A stretch of 64,000 nt of DNA. It comes from an uncultured Pelagibacteraceae bacterium. GTDB lineage: Bacteria; Pseudomonadota; Alphaproteobacteria; Pelagibacterales; Pelagibacteraceae. Location: NCBI GenBank assembly GCA_902618975.1, contig CACNCN010000001.1, positions 62,001 to 126,000 of the forward strand. Reading direction: 5' to 3'. A program made the position numbers and the translations under genes. The notes under the pieces are model-generated. The model was not told the DNA's origin, did not search any database, and saw nothing but the letters and a program-made list of their open reading frames with translations. Numbering within the stretch: the first letter of the stretch is position 1; each line of letters opens with the position of its first letter. Below, one piece after another: positions 9,132-19,353 of the stretch.

Positions 9132-10586
9132 ATGTTAAATTTAAGTTTAAAAAAATTTAGACAGAATCATAAAAATGGAAAGAGTCAAATTTTGTATATT
9201 AGTCATAAAGCCGATGGTGATAAGCAAATAGAAAATTTAACTAATAACCTACTATATAAGAAAAATACTTTTATTTTTGAATCTGTTGAAAAAGGAACAA
9301 TAAAAGGTAGGTATACAATATTTGGTGCGGACCCAGACAAAATTTGGGAATTTAATAAAGGGAAATGTTATGAAAGCTCAAGCAAAAAAACAAAACTTGT
9401 AAAAGGTTCTCCCAAATCAAACATTGACAAAATTATTAAGAGTTTCAAGTTTAACATCCCAAAAAATCTACCTCAAATTAGCTCGATTATTTCAGGATAT
9501 TTTTCTTATGATATAATTAGATATGTTGAAAATATTCCAGACAAATGCAAAGATGATTTAGGTTTACCTGATGCGAGATTAATAAGACCAAGAAACCTTA
9601 TAATTTATGATAATTTAAAAAAAAAAATATTTTATATCTTCAATTGTTTTAAAGAAGAAAAAATAAAAGATTATCAAGCTAAATACGATCAAATTGAAAA
9701 TAAATTGGAATATCTTATATTTTTATCAAACTATTCAATGAAAATAAAACAAAATCACAAGATAAAAAAAAACTATATAAAATCGAATATCTCAAAAAAG
9801 AAATTTATTAGCATGGTAAAAAAAGCTAAGAAATATATTAAAATTGGTGACATTTTTCAGGTGGTTTTAAGCCAAAGGTTCCAATCTAGTCTTACAAAAT
9901 CACCTTTGGAAATTTATAAAAAACTTAAAATAACAAATCCTTCTCCTTTTATGTATTTTTTCAATTTTGATGATTTTCAAATTATAGGTGCCAGCCCAGA
10001 AATCCTAGTTAGATTAAGAAATAATAAGATAACTGTAAGGCCAATAGCTGGTACACGTCCAAGAGGAAAAACAAAAAAATTAGACAATTTTTATAAGAGT
10101 GATTTATTAAAAGACAAAAAAGAAATTTCAGAGCATCTTATGCTGTTAGATTTAGGTAGGAATGATGCTGGAAAAGTATCAAAAATAAATTCCGTAAAAG
10201 TTACTGAGAGATTTATTGTTGAAAAATATTCACATGTGATGCACATAGTTTCAAATGTAATAGGACAATTTAATAACAAATACTCAAAATTTGACACTCT
10301 TTTGGCTGGGTTTCCAGCTGGTACTGTATCTGGTGCTCCAAAAATTCGTGCAATGGAAATTATTGATGAACTCGAAAGCACTAAAAGAAAAGTTTATGCT
10401 GGTGGCATAGGTTATTTTTCTGCGAATGGAGATTTTGATACTTGTATTGCACTTCGAACAGCTGTGGTTAAAAATAATTTATTTTATGTCCAAGCTGGAG
10501 CTGGTATAGTTGCCGACAGTATTCCGATCAATGAGTACAATGAAACCGTTAATAAAGCTAAAGCATTATTTAATGCGTTAAATTGA
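9132..10586 (+). CDS. trpE: Anthranilate synthase component I
   Basis: DIFQVVLSQRF, PSPFMYFFNF, RPIAGTRPRG, GFPAGTVSGAPKIRAMEII motifs. Confidence 0.97.
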   Translation: MLNLSLKKFRQNHKNGKSQILYISHKADGDKQIENLTNNLLYKKNTFIFESVEKGTIKGRYTIFGADPDKIWEFNKGKCYESSSKKTKLVKGSPKSNIDKIIKSFKFNIPKNLPQISSIISGYFSYDIIRYVENIPDKCKDDLGLPDARLIRPRNLIIYDNLKKKIFYIFNCFKEEKIKDYQAKYDQIENKLEYLIFLSNYSMKIKQNHKIKKNYIKSNISKKKFISMVKKAKKYIKIGDIFQVVLSQRFQSSLTKSPLEIYKKLKITNPSPFMYFFNFDDFQIIGASPEILVRLRNNKITVRPIAGTRPRGKTKKLDNFYKSDLLKDKKEISEHLMLLDLGRNDAGKVSKINSVKVTERFIVEKYSHVMHIVSNVIGQFNNKYSKFDTLLAGFPAGTVSGAPKIRAMEIIDELESTKRKVYAGGIGYFSANGDFDTCIALRTAVVKNNLFYVQAGAGIVADSIPINEYNETVNKAKALFNALN

Positions 10587-11152
10587 TGAAAATTTTACTA
10601 ATAGATAACTACGATAGTTTTACTTACAATTTATTTCATTACCTTTCATCTTTAAAAATGGATGTAGATGTAAAGCGTAATGATAAAATTAATACTAGGT
10701 ATATTTTAAAAAATAAATATAAAAAAATTGTAATTTCTCCAGGACCAGGGAATCCAAACCAATCAGGTAATTGTATTGATATAGTTAATAAACTTTATAA
10801 AAATATTCCGATTTTAGGAGTCTGTTTAGGTCATCAAATAATTGGTCAAGTCTTTGGATCAAAAATAATTCAAGCTAAAAAAATGATGCATGGAAAAACT
10901 AGCGTCATTTTATCAAATAAAATAGGAATTTTAAAAAATCTGCCAAAAAAATTTGAAGCAACCAGGTATCATAGCTTAATAATTGAAAAGAAAACATTAT
11001 CTAAAGATTTAATAATTACCGCCGAAACATCAGATGGATTAATAATGGGAATACAACATAAAAAATATAATGTTCATGGAGTACAATTTCACCCTGAAAG
11101 CATTAAAACTAAGTTAGGTATTAATATTTTAAAAAACTTCATTAAAGTTTAA
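10583..11152 (+). CDS. trpG: Anthranilate synthase component II (glutamine amidotransferase)
   Basis: DNYDSFTYNL, SPGPGNPN, GVCLGHQ, GVQFHPESI motifs; overlaps trpE by 4 nt. Confidence 0.95.
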   Translation: MMKILLIDNYDSFTYNLFHYLSSLKMDVDVKRNDKINTRYILKNKYKKIVISPGPGNPNQSGNCIDIVNKLYKNIPILGVCLGHQIIGQVFGSKIIQAKKMMHGKTSVILSNKIGILKNLPKKFEATRYHSLIIEKKTLSKDLIITAETSDGLIMGIQHKKYNVHGVQFHPESIKTKLGINILKNFIKV

Positions 11153-11229
11153 GCATTTAATAAGGAATTTTTTGCAATTGGGTAATTATAATATTTATGA
11201 TTATAAGAGTTATGATAATGGTTAATTAA

Positions 11230-12222
11230 ATGAAACAATTCATTGAAAAAATTAAAAATAAAGAAAATCTATCTTTTGATGAAAGCAAAGCTGCATTTGA
11301 ATTATTAATGGATGGTAAAGCTGAGGAACAAGAAATATTTGATTTTTTAACACTTTTATCAAATAAAGGTGAGGCTTCAGAAGAAATAGCTGGTGGTGTC
11401 TATGTTCTTAGGAATAAGTCTAAAAGAGTAAATGTAGAAAATTGTATTGATACATGCGGTACAGGTGGTGATGGTATGAATACTCTTAATATATCAACAG
11501 CATCTGCAATATTACTCGCAAGTATGGGAGTGAAAGTAGCAAAACATGGAAATAAAGCTGTTTCATCAAAGTGTGGATCAGGTGATGTTTTGGAGGCTTT
11601 AAATATAAAAATTAATTTAGAACCAAAGGATGTAGAAATACAAATTAATAAATATAATTTTGGTTTCATGTTTGCGCCTAATTATCATAGTGCGATGAGA
11701 TTTGTTGGACCAACTAGAAAAAAAATCGGTAAAAGAACTATATTTAATATGATAGGACCTTTAAGTAGTCCAGCTCTTGTTAAAAGACAAGTAGTAGGAG
11801 TTTTTGATAAAAAATTTATAAAGATATTTGCAAATGCCCTAAAAAACTTAAATTTAAAATTTGCATGGATTATAAACAGTGAAGATGGACTAGATGAGAT
11901 TTCTCCTTATGCAAAAACAAATGTAATTCAATTAAAAGATGGAAAAATTTCCGAAATTATTATTGACCCTAAAGAATTAAACATAAATTTAGACAAATTT
12001 GAAAATATTATCGGTGATGATGCAAATTATAATGCAGACCAAATGATTAATATATTCAAAGGTGAGGATAATGATTTTTCTAAAGCAGTCTGTTTAAATG
12101 CTGCTGCAGGTTTAATGGTAAATGAATCTTACAAAAATTTTGTTGATGCATATAATAGCGCTAGAAATCATATCTTATCAAATAAAGTTTTTAAACACTT
12201 AGAAAAAATTCAAAATGGCTGA
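11230..12222 (+). CDS. trpD: Anthranilate phosphoribosyltransferase
   Basis: DTCGTGGDGMNTLNIST, KHGNKAVSSKCGSGDVLE motifs. Confidence 0.97.
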   Translation: MKQFIEKIKNKENLSFDESKAAFELLMDGKAEEQEIFDFLTLLSNKGEASEEIAGGVYVLRNKSKRVNVENCIDTCGTGGDGMNTLNISTASAILLASMGVKVAKHGNKAVSSKCGSGDVLEALNIKINLEPKDVEIQINKYNFGFMFAPNYHSAMRFVGPTRKKIGKRTIFNMIGPLSSPALVKRQVVGVFDKKFIKIFANALKNLNLKFAWIINSEDGLDEISPYAKTNVIQLKDGKISEIIIDPKELNINLDKFENIIGDDANYNADQMINIFKGEDNDFSKAVCLNAAAGLMVNESYKNFVDAYNSARNHILSNKVFKHLEKIQNG

Positions 12223-13006
12223 AAATATTCTTGAAAAGATAATTAAAAAGAAAAGTGAAAATATATTCAATTTAAAAAAAACTATTTCCACAGACAAATT
12301 AGACGAATTGATTAATAAAAATAGAACATTTATTAATTTTAAAGAAAAAATTGAAAATAATATCAAAGAAAGTAAATTTTCTATTATTGCGGAAATCAAA
12401 AAAGCAAGCCCTTCCGCGGGTGTAATTATCAAAGATTACGATCCAGTTAACATTGCAAATATATATAATGATAATAAAGCTACTTGTTTATCAGTTCTAA
12501 CTGAAGAAGAATTTTTTTTAGGTAATTTAGTACATATTAGTAAAATTAAACAAAAAATTAATTTACCAATTCTTTGTAAGGATTTTTTTGTAGATAAATT
12601 TCAAATACCCCTTGCTAAAAGCTATGGAGCGGATGCCATATTAATAATTCTGGCTGGTGTTTCGGATAGGCTGGCAAATGAATTATATGAAGAAGCTTTA
12701 AAGCTAAACATGACTGTTATTGTGGAAGTTCACACTATAAATGAAGCGAAACAAGCACTTAAATTTAAAGATGCTTTGATAGGAATAAATAATAGAAACT
12801 TAAAAACTTTAAAAACAGAAATAAATACAACTTTTGATATTCATGATATTTTGGTTAATCACTCAGGACCTTTAATTTCAGAGAGTGGAATTAAAACAAA
12901 AGACGAACTATTAGAAATATCAAGTAATACATCTATTAAAACTTTTTTGATTGGTGAATCGCTTTTGAAAAACTTAAAAAATAATTTAATTTTTTCCGTC
13001 CTCTAG
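12215..13006 (+). CDS. trpC: Indole-3-glycerol-phosphate synthase
   Basis: IIAEIKKASPSAGVI, CLSVLTEEEFFLG, IGINNRNL motifs. Confidence 0.97.
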   Translation: MAENILEKIIKKKSENIFNLKKTISTDKLDELINKNRTFINFKEKIENNIKESKFSIIAEIKKASPSAGVIIKDYDPVNIANIYNDNKATCLSVLTEEEFFLGNLVHISKIKQKINLPILCKDFFVDKFQIPLAKSYGADAILIILAGVSDRLANELYEEALKLNMTVIVEVHTINEAKQALKFKDALIGINNRNLKTLKTEINTTFDIHDILVNHSGPLISESGIKTKDELLEISSNTSIKTFLIGESLLKNLKNNLIFSVL

Positions 13007-13055
13007 TTACATTATGCGCTATTTTATTTGTTTTTTTACTATTGTGAATTTTGGA

Positions 13056-13070
13056 GAACTTTTATAGAAC
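13056..13070. promoter_or_regulatory. Putative LexA operator, GAAC-N7-GAAC
   Basis: GAAC TTTTATA GAAC; matches the alphaproteobacterial direct repeat GTTC-N7-GTTC in reverse orientation, upstream of lexA. Confidence 0.75.
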
Positions 13071-13077
13071 ATTATTT

Positions 13078-13092
13078 GTACGATATTTGTTC
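13078..13092. promoter_or_regulatory. Second, degenerate LexA-like site, GTAC-N7-GTTC
   Basis: GTAC GATATTT GTTC; 22 bp from the first site, ends 2 bp before the lexA ATG (13095). Confidence 0.5.
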
Positions 13093-13094
13093 TT

Positions 13095-13772
13095 ATGTTA
13101 ACAAAAAAACAAAAAAATTTATTGCTATTTATTAATAAGAAACTGAGAAGCTCTGGTGTTTCTCCTTCTTATGAGGAAATGAAGGATTCGTTAAATTTAA
13201 AATCAAAGTCAGGTATTCATAGATTGATTAGCGCTTTAGAGGAAAGAGGATTTATTAAACGACTTGCACATAAAGCAAGAGCCTTAGAAGTAATAAAATT
13301 ACCCGAAACTGCTTCAGCAAATGATATATATAATAATTTTTCACCTAGTGTGATTAAAGGTGGTTTGGATGAGGCTAATGATATAAAAGAAAATGAAGTG
13401 CCTATTTTAGGTGATATTGCTGCTGGAACTCCAATTGAAGCAATTCAAAATGAAGTAACGAGGATACCATTACCTGACAGTATAGAAAATAAGGGTGAAT
13501 TTTTTGGTCTAAAAGTTAGCGGCGACTCAATGATTGAAGCCGGGATAAATGACGGTGATACAGTTATAATTAAAAAAACGAATACAGCTGAGAACGGTAA
13601 AATTGTCGTCGCTTTAATTGATGATCATGAAGCGATGTTGAAAAGATTAAGAAGAAAAGGAAAAACAATAGCTCTTGAAAGCGCCAATAGAAATTATGAG
13701 ACTAAAATTTTTGGTCCTGATAGAGTTAAAGTTCAGGGAATACTTGTATCTTTATATAGAAACTTCCACTAA
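13095..13772 (+). CDS. lexA: SOS-response repressor LexA
   Basis: N-terminal wHTH ([12 protein letters not shown]...[11 protein letters not shown]), cleavage site AAGTP, catalytic [14 protein letters not shown] and Lys in [14 protein letters not shown]. Confidence 0.97.
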   Translation: MLTKKQKNLLLFINKKLRSSGVSPSYEEMKDSLNLKSKSGIHRLISALEERGFIKRLAHKARALEVIKLPETASANDIYNNFSPSVIKGGLDEANDIKENEVPILGDIAAGTPIEAIQNEVTRIPLPDSIENKGEFFGLKVSGDSMIEAGINDGDTVIIKKTNTAENGKIVVALIDDHEAMLKRLRRKGKTIALESANRNYETKIFGPDRVKVQGILVSLYRNFH

Positions 13773-13792
13773 AATAGTCTAAATATTTAAAA

Positions 13793-15190
13793 ATGTCTAA
13801 AGTAGCAACTAGATTTGCTCCATCACCGACAGGAGCTCTACATATTGGGGGTGTTAGAACGGCATTATTTAATTGGCTATACTCCAAAAGTCAAAACGGT
13901 AAGTTTTATTTAAGAGTTGAAGATACTGATAAAGAACGATCTAAAGATGAATATAAAGACCAAATAATACAATCACTAAAATGGATTGGTATAAAATTTG
14001 ATGGAGAAGAATATATTCAATCAGAAAAAGTAGACGATCACATAAAAGTTGTAAATGAACTTCTTAAAAACGATAAAGCGTATAAATGCTATTGTTCAAG
14101 TGAAGAAATAGAAGAACAAAAAAAAAGATCGAGACAAAAAAAGATTCCTTATATTTACGATAGAAAATGGAGAGATAAAAAAGAATCTGATGCCCCAAAA
14201 GATATTAAACCTGTTATTAGATTTAAAAGTCAGATTAATGGAAAATCGATATTAAAAGATTTAGTTCAAGGTGATGTTGAAATTGACAATAATACAATTG
14301 AGGATTTTATTATCCTAAGAAATGATGGTACTCCAACATATAATTTGTCAGCAGCTGTAGATGACCACTTAATGAATATGACGCATATTATTAGAGGTGA
14401 CGATCACAAAATAAACACCTTCAAACAAATACAAATTTACCATGCAATGAAATGGAATTTACCTTCATTTGCTCATGTACCACTAATACACACCATCGAA
14501 GGAAAGAAACTATCAAAGCGAGATCATGCTTCTACATTGGATGATTACTCAAAAATAGGGATTATGCCAGATGCTCTAAGAAATTATCTTTTGAGATTAG
14601 GCTGGTCTTATAAGGATAAAGAAATTTTTACCTTAGATGAAAGTATTAAATTTTTTAATTTAGATGGTATAGGTAAATCTCCATCGAAACTCGATATGAG
14701 TAGAATATTATCAATAAATGAGCACTATATTAAGAATATTAATGAAAATGATTTATTCAATCAATTAATTGAATATTGTAAATTATATAAAAGTGAAATT
14801 CAATCAGATAAAAAAGATAAGATTAAAAAATCTCTTACTTTCTTAAAAAATAAAGCAAAAACTTTAGAGGATATATTTAATAATGGTCAATATATTATAA
14901 AAGATGAGGTTGATTTTAATAAGGATGATCTTAAATTAATTGATGATAAAGCAAGAAAAGTAATTTCTGACTTTAATAATCAATTTGAAAAAATAGATCA
15001 GCCTTCTCGAGAAATTTTAGAACCAATAATAAATGGGCTCATAAAATTCCACGACACAAATTTTAAGGGGGTTGGACAACCATTAAGGATTGCACTAACT
15101 GGCTCAAAGTTTGGACCTGGCATTTATGATATTATTTTATCTTTAGGGAAAGAAGAGGTTCAAAAAAGACTAAGAGCTAAGATAGCTTGA
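13793..15190 (+). CDS. gltX: Glutamyl-tRNA synthetase
   Basis: RFAPSPTGALHIGGVRTALFNW and KLSKRDHAST motifs. Confidence 0.97.
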   Translation: MSKVATRFAPSPTGALHIGGVRTALFNWLYSKSQNGKFYLRVEDTDKERSKDEYKDQIIQSLKWIGIKFDGEEYIQSEKVDDHIKVVNELLKNDKAYKCYCSSEEIEEQKKRSRQKKIPYIYDRKWRDKKESDAPKDIKPVIRFKSQINGKSILKDLVQGDVEIDNNTIEDFIILRNDGTPTYNLSAAVDDHLMNMTHIIRGDDHKINTFKQIQIYHAMKWNLPSFAHVPLIHTIEGKKLSKRDHASTLDDYSKIGIMPDALRNYLLRLGWSYKDKEIFTLDESIKFFNLDGIGKSPSKLDMSRILSINEHYIKNINENDLFNQLIEYCKLYKSEIQSDKKDKIKKSLTFLKNKAKTLEDIFNNGQYIIKDEVDFNKDDLKLIDDKARKVISDFNNQFEKIDQPSREILEPIINGLIKFHDTNFKGVGQPLRIALTGSKFGPGIYDIILSLGKEEVQKRLRAKIA

Positions 15191-16306
15191 AACTACCTCT
15201 GTGGCCTCTGATGATGAAGACGTTTTAGATCTAATCTCATTTAAAGTATGATTCACATCGTGAATTTGCTTTTTCATAAGATCAGGGTTTTTTAAAAAGT
15301 ATACCACAGATCTAAAAATTTCTTTTGAATTACATTCTTTTTGAATTAATTCTGGGATTATTTCTTTTTGATTTATAATATTAATAATATTTGCAAATTT
15401 TGTCTTAACTAAAGACTTAACAATAAAAAAATTAATAAAATTCATTTTATAAATTATGATAGACGGAACTTTCGCATTGCAGATTTCAAGAGAAACAGTT
15501 CCAGATTTTGCCACAGCAAATATTGAGTTTGATAAAATTTGAGATTTTATATTTTCTTCTGATATCACATCAACATTATCAAATTTTGTTTTTATAATCT
15601 CATCCTTTATCAAATCTTTATTTTGATCAGTCGCATGAAAAATAAAATTATATTCATTAAATTTTTTATTCATTAATTTAATAAAATCTATTAAGATTGG
15701 TAAAAGAATGTTTGTTTCAGATGTTCGACTTCCAGCAAATAAAGATATTATTTTTTTATTTTCATTAATTATATTTGATAAATTTGTTTTAACATTTTCT
15801 TTATTTTCGAGTAAGGGATGACCAACAAAAGTATTCTTGATACTTTCTTTATCAAAATATTTTTTTTCAAAATTAAATAATAATAAAACATGGTCTAAAA
15901 ACTTTTTAAAATTCTTAACCCTACCCTCTCTCCATACCCATACTTGTGGTGCTACATAATGTATTGTTTTAATATTAGGATTGATATTTTTTACTTTTTT
16001 AGCAACTCTTAGGGTAAAATCTGGACTATCTACACTAAATAGAATATCGGGATTAAATTCAATTATCTTGTTTACAGTTTCATTTATTTTGTTTCTGATT
16101 TTAAACAAATTTAGTATAACACTAGTAAAACCAATGTAAGTTATATCTTTAAGATCATAAATTGATTTGATTCCAAGTTTGTTTAAATGAGAGCCTCCAA
16201 CACTTAAATATTCTATATCGGAATGATTTTGTTGAAGTTTATCTATTACGGTTGATGCTAATTTGTCTCCTGAGGGTTCACCAGTTAATATAAAAATTTT
16301 TTTCAT
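15170..16306 (-). CDS. lpxB: Lipid-A-disaccharide synthase
   Basis: ILTGEPSGDKLAS, APQVWVWREGR, FVGHPLLEN, AGSRTSE motifs. Confidence 0.95.
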   Translation of the reverse strand: MKKIFILTGEPSGDKLASTVIDKLQQNHSDIEYLSVGGSHLNKLGIKSIYDLKDITYIGFTSVILNLFKIRNKINETVNKIIEFNPDILFSVDSPDFTLRVAKKVKNINPNIKTIHYVAPQVWVWREGRVKNFKKFLDHVLLLFNFEKKYFDKESIKNTFVGHPLLENKENVKTNLSNIINENKKIISLFAGSRTSETNILLPILIDFIKLMNKKFNEYNFIFHATDQNKDLIKDEIIKTKFDNVDVISEENIKSQILSNSIFAVAKSGTVSLEICNAKVPSIIIYKMNFINFFIVKSLVKTKFANIINIINQKEIIPELIQKECNSKEIFRSVVYFLKNPDLMKKQIHDVNHTLNEIRSKTSSSSEATEVVSSYLSS

Positions 16307-17097
16307 TTCACTGAAATAAACATCCTATTTTTATTAGCAAAACTAATACATTTATTTTTATCTAAAAATACATGTTGTTTACCTTTTACAACAATGCCTT
16401 TTAATCCAGCTGTCTTACTTTGTTTTAACGTTTTTAAACCAATGGTAGGTAAGTCAACTCTAAGATCCTGTTTTTTTTTTGGAAACTTAACTAAAACACC
16501 ATGGTTTCGAAATTTTTTACTTTTACTTTTTTCGAGTAATTTTTTTGTTCCACCTTTTCCCTCTATAGAAATTACTTTTTTATTTCTTACAACTACAGCT
16601 TGGCTGTAATTATACTCTTTTAAATTATTTAGCGTTTTGATGGCCTTTCTAATATCTAATTGATCCTTACTGTTGGGCTTAATACTTGAGTAGTTACCTT
16701 TTTTAAGAGTTAGCTCTGGATTAAATTTAAGTGAATTTTCAGTTTTTATATTATTTTGAGCTAATATTTTTATAATTTCTTTCAAAATTGCAGCATCACC
16801 AAGCTTCGATGCTTTAATAATTCTTGGAATATAGTAAATTCCTTTAAAATCTAACTTTAATTTAGAAAAGTTTGGCTTAATAACTTTCCCTGCAAATAAA
16901 ACTTTTTTACAGCTGTTTTCCTTAAGAATATTAATTATTTTTCCAAATTGACCCATAGAAACTAAATAAGATTTACTATCTTTTTTAAATTTCTTTGATT
17001 TGGATAAATCTATTATTAAATACTTTATTTTTCTTTTCTTAATTATTTTAAGTATTTTGTTCGGAAAATCTGTATCACCAAAAATTAATCCTATCAT
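16303..17097 (-). CDS. lpxI: UDP-2,3-diacylglucosamine pyrophosphatase, LpxI (DUF1009) type
   Basis: MGQFGKIINILKEN, GDAAILKEI, GLKTLKQSKTAGLKGIVVK; sits between lpxA and lpxB. Confidence 0.9.
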   Translation of the reverse strand: MIGLIFGDTDFPNKILKIIKKRKIKYLIIDLSKSKKFKKDSKSYLVSMGQFGKIINILKENSCKKVLFAGKVIKPNFSKLKLDFKGIYYIPRIIKASKLGDAAILKEIIKILAQNNIKTENSLKFNPELTLKKGNYSSIKPNSKDQLDIRKAIKTLNNLKEYNYSQAVVVRNKKVISIEGKGGTKKLLEKSKSKKFRNHGVLVKFPKKKQDLRVDLPTIGLKTLKQSKTAGLKGIVVKGKQHVFLDKNKCISFANKNRMFISVK

Positions 17098-17098
17098 T

Positions 17099-17875
17099 TT
17101 ATGAAAATGGGGTGCAAATAGACCTTTTTTTATCTTTTGTAATGAATTCTATTACTTCTTTAACTAATGGATTTTGATGAAATGAACCATTTAATTTACT
17201 TATATTTTCATTGATATTTTTGGTAGCGAAAATCTCCTTATAAGCCTCACTCAAGCCTAAAATGTGCTTATTTTCAAATTTAGCTCTTCTCAACCCTATT
17301 AAATTCAATCCTTGTAATGAATTTCTATTCCCTGTTGATAATCCATATGGAATAACATCGTGCAATACTCCAGTCATACCTCCGATCATTGCCATTTTAC
17401 CAATTCTTGTAAACTGTTGAACAGCAGAATTTCCACCAATTACCACTCCGTCTTCAATAATAGCGTGTCCACCTAAAGGAACATTATTTGCTATGATTAC
17501 ATTATTACCTACATGACAATCATGTGCTATATGAGATGAGATCATAAACAAACAATTATTTCCAATTATAGTTTTTCCTCCACCACCAATTGTCCCAGGA
17601 TTTATTGTGACATATTCTCTTATTTTATTGTTGTCTCCAATAATTAAACATGTTTCTTCACCATTATATTTTAAATCTTGAGGATCATTAATTGAAACAA
17701 ATGGATAAATTTTATTTCCTTTTCCAATTTTTGTATTACCAATTATACTTACATGAGATTGAATTATTGTATTCTCTCCAATTTCAACATTAGGACCAAT
17801 AAAAGAATATGGACCGATCTTTACGCTAGAATGAATTCTTGCGTCTTTATCAATTATAGAAGTTTTATCTATCAC
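17099..17875 (-). CDS. lpxA: UDP-N-acetylglucosamine acyltransferase
   Basis: Left-handed beta-helix hexapeptides; INPGTIGGGGKTIIGNNCLFMISSHIAHDCHVGNN. Confidence 0.95.
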   Translation of the reverse strand: MIDKTSIIDKDARIHSSVKIGPYSFIGPNVEIGENTIIQSHVSIIGNTKIGKGNKIYPFVSINDPQDLKYNGEETCLIIGDNNKIREYVTINPGTIGGGGKTIIGNNCLFMISSHIAHDCHVGNNVIIANNVPLGGHAIIEDGVVIGGNSAVQQFTRIGKMAMIGGMTGVLHDVIPYGLSTGNRNSLQGLNLIGLRRAKFENKHILGLSEAYKEIFATKNINENISKLNGSFHQNPLVKEVIEFITKDKKRSICTPFS

Positions 17876-18849
17876 TTATTTTCTCTAATAAAGTTTTTTA
17901 AATCTTTAGCTGGATAGCCCATCACTTTAGAATTATCTGGAATATTTTTTATAACTCCACTTCCGCCGCCTATTTGGACATTATTACCAACTTTAAGGTG
18001 GCCCGAAATTCCTGCTTGACCACCAATCATAACATTATTACCTAAAACAGAACTTCCAGCAAATCCAACTTGTCCTGCTATGATACAGTTTTCACCAATT
18101 TTAACGTTATGAGCTACGTGTATTTGATTATCTAAAAATGTATTTTTTCCTATAATAGTATTTGAAATTGAACCTCTATCTATTGTAGATCCACAGCCTA
18201 TTTCTACATTATCTTCAATTATAACAATACCTATTTGAGGGTATCTTATATTAGAGTCTTTATTAGGAAAAAATCCAAAACCTTTTTTTCCAATCACACA
18301 ATTATCTAAAATATGAACATTATTCTTAATTAATGAATTTCTAATAATAACATTAGACCCTATAGAACAGTTATTTCCTATGATTACATTTTTTTCGATT
18401 ATTGAGTTATGACCTATTGAACAATTTAAACCAATTTTTACACCCTCGCCAATTAGTACATTTTTTCCAAATTTAACTTCATTATTTAATTTTATTTCAT
18501 TTATATCTTTAACGGAGCTATCAAGTTTATCAGTTACAGAGTCTGGATAAAAAATTTTGGTAATTTGGGCTGTATGTAATAAAACTTTATTTGAAATTAT
18601 AGCCTTGCAAGTGTTTGGTAAAATCGATGTAAAATTTTCTGGTGTTATACAATAAGATGCTTTTGTAATTTTTGCTAATTCAATATATTTTTTTGAATGA
18701 AAAAAAGTTATTTCGTTTTTTTTAGATGTGCTTAAATCTTTAATATCGTTTATTTTGTCATCGGGGAAATTATAATTATTTAAATTAATTGATTTAAGTA
18801 AATAATTAATATTATGAGGTCCAGTATTTTTAAAAAATGGATTGATCAT
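17872..18849 (-). CDS. lpxD: UDP-3-O-acylglucosamine N-acyltransferase
   Basis: Hexapeptide repeats; IGCGSTIDRGSISNTIIG, QIHVAHNVKIGENCIIAGQVGFAGSS. Confidence 0.95.
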   Translation of the reverse strand: MINPFFKNTGPHNINYLLKSINLNNYNFPDDKINDIKDLSTSKKNEITFFHSKKYIELAKITKASYCITPENFTSILPNTCKAIISNKVLLHTAQITKIFYPDSVTDKLDSSVKDINEIKLNNEVKFGKNVLIGEGVKIGLNCSIGHNSIIEKNVIIGNNCSIGSNVIIRNSLIKNNVHILDNCVIGKKGFGFFPNKDSNIRYPQIGIVIIEDNVEIGCGSTIDRGSISNTIIGKNTFLDNQIHVAHNVKIGENCIIAGQVGFAGSSVLGNNVMIGGQAGISGHLKVGNNVQIGGGSGVIKNIPDNSKVMGYPAKDLKNFIRENK

Positions 18850-18903
18850 TTATAGGTTTAATATCAAAACCTACATCAAAAAGTTATCAAGATTTATTGC
18901 TAA

Positions 18904-19353
18904 TTATTTCCTATCTACTATTGTAGCAGACCATTGCGCGTCTGCCATTTTTTTTCCCTGCACAAATGCCTCGCCCTTATATTTCCATACTTTACCATGT
19001 GATCTTATTGCCTCGATATTTAACTCTAGCTTGCAATCAGGTATAACTGGGTTTCTAAATCTTGCTTTCTCAACACTCATCAAAAATACTAGTTTATTTT
19101 CATATTCAGCTTTATCAATACCAGCAGCTGTTAGAGCAGCCGCAGCTTGACCGAACGCCTCGACAATTAAAACTCCTGGCATTACAGGTTGACCCGGAAA
19201 ATGACCTTGTACAAAAAAACTATCTTTTTTAACATTTACTATAGCGGTTGCAGAAAACAATTTTTTAATATTAACCAGTTCATCAATTAATAACATTGGT
19301 TCTCTGTGAGGTAGTAAATTAATTATATCTAGTTTAGTAAGCTTTTCAGTCAT
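18904..19353 (-). CDS. fabZ: 3-hydroxyacyl-ACP dehydratase
   Basis: LLPHREPMLLIDEL, VQGHFPGQPVMPGVLIVEAFGQ motifs. Confidence 0.96.
   Translation of the reverse strand: MTEKLTKLDIINLLPHREPMLLIDELVNIKKLFSATAIVNVKKDSFFVQGHFPGQPVMPGVLIVEAFGQAAAALTAAGIDKAEYENKLVFLMSVEKARFRNPVIPDCKLELNIEAIRSHGKVWKYKGEAFVQGKKMADAQWSATIVDRK

Noticed and set aside
11153-11229. Gap between trpG and trpD as a possible riboswitch or attenuator
   Set aside because: No convincing stem set or leader peptide with Trp codons found by eye
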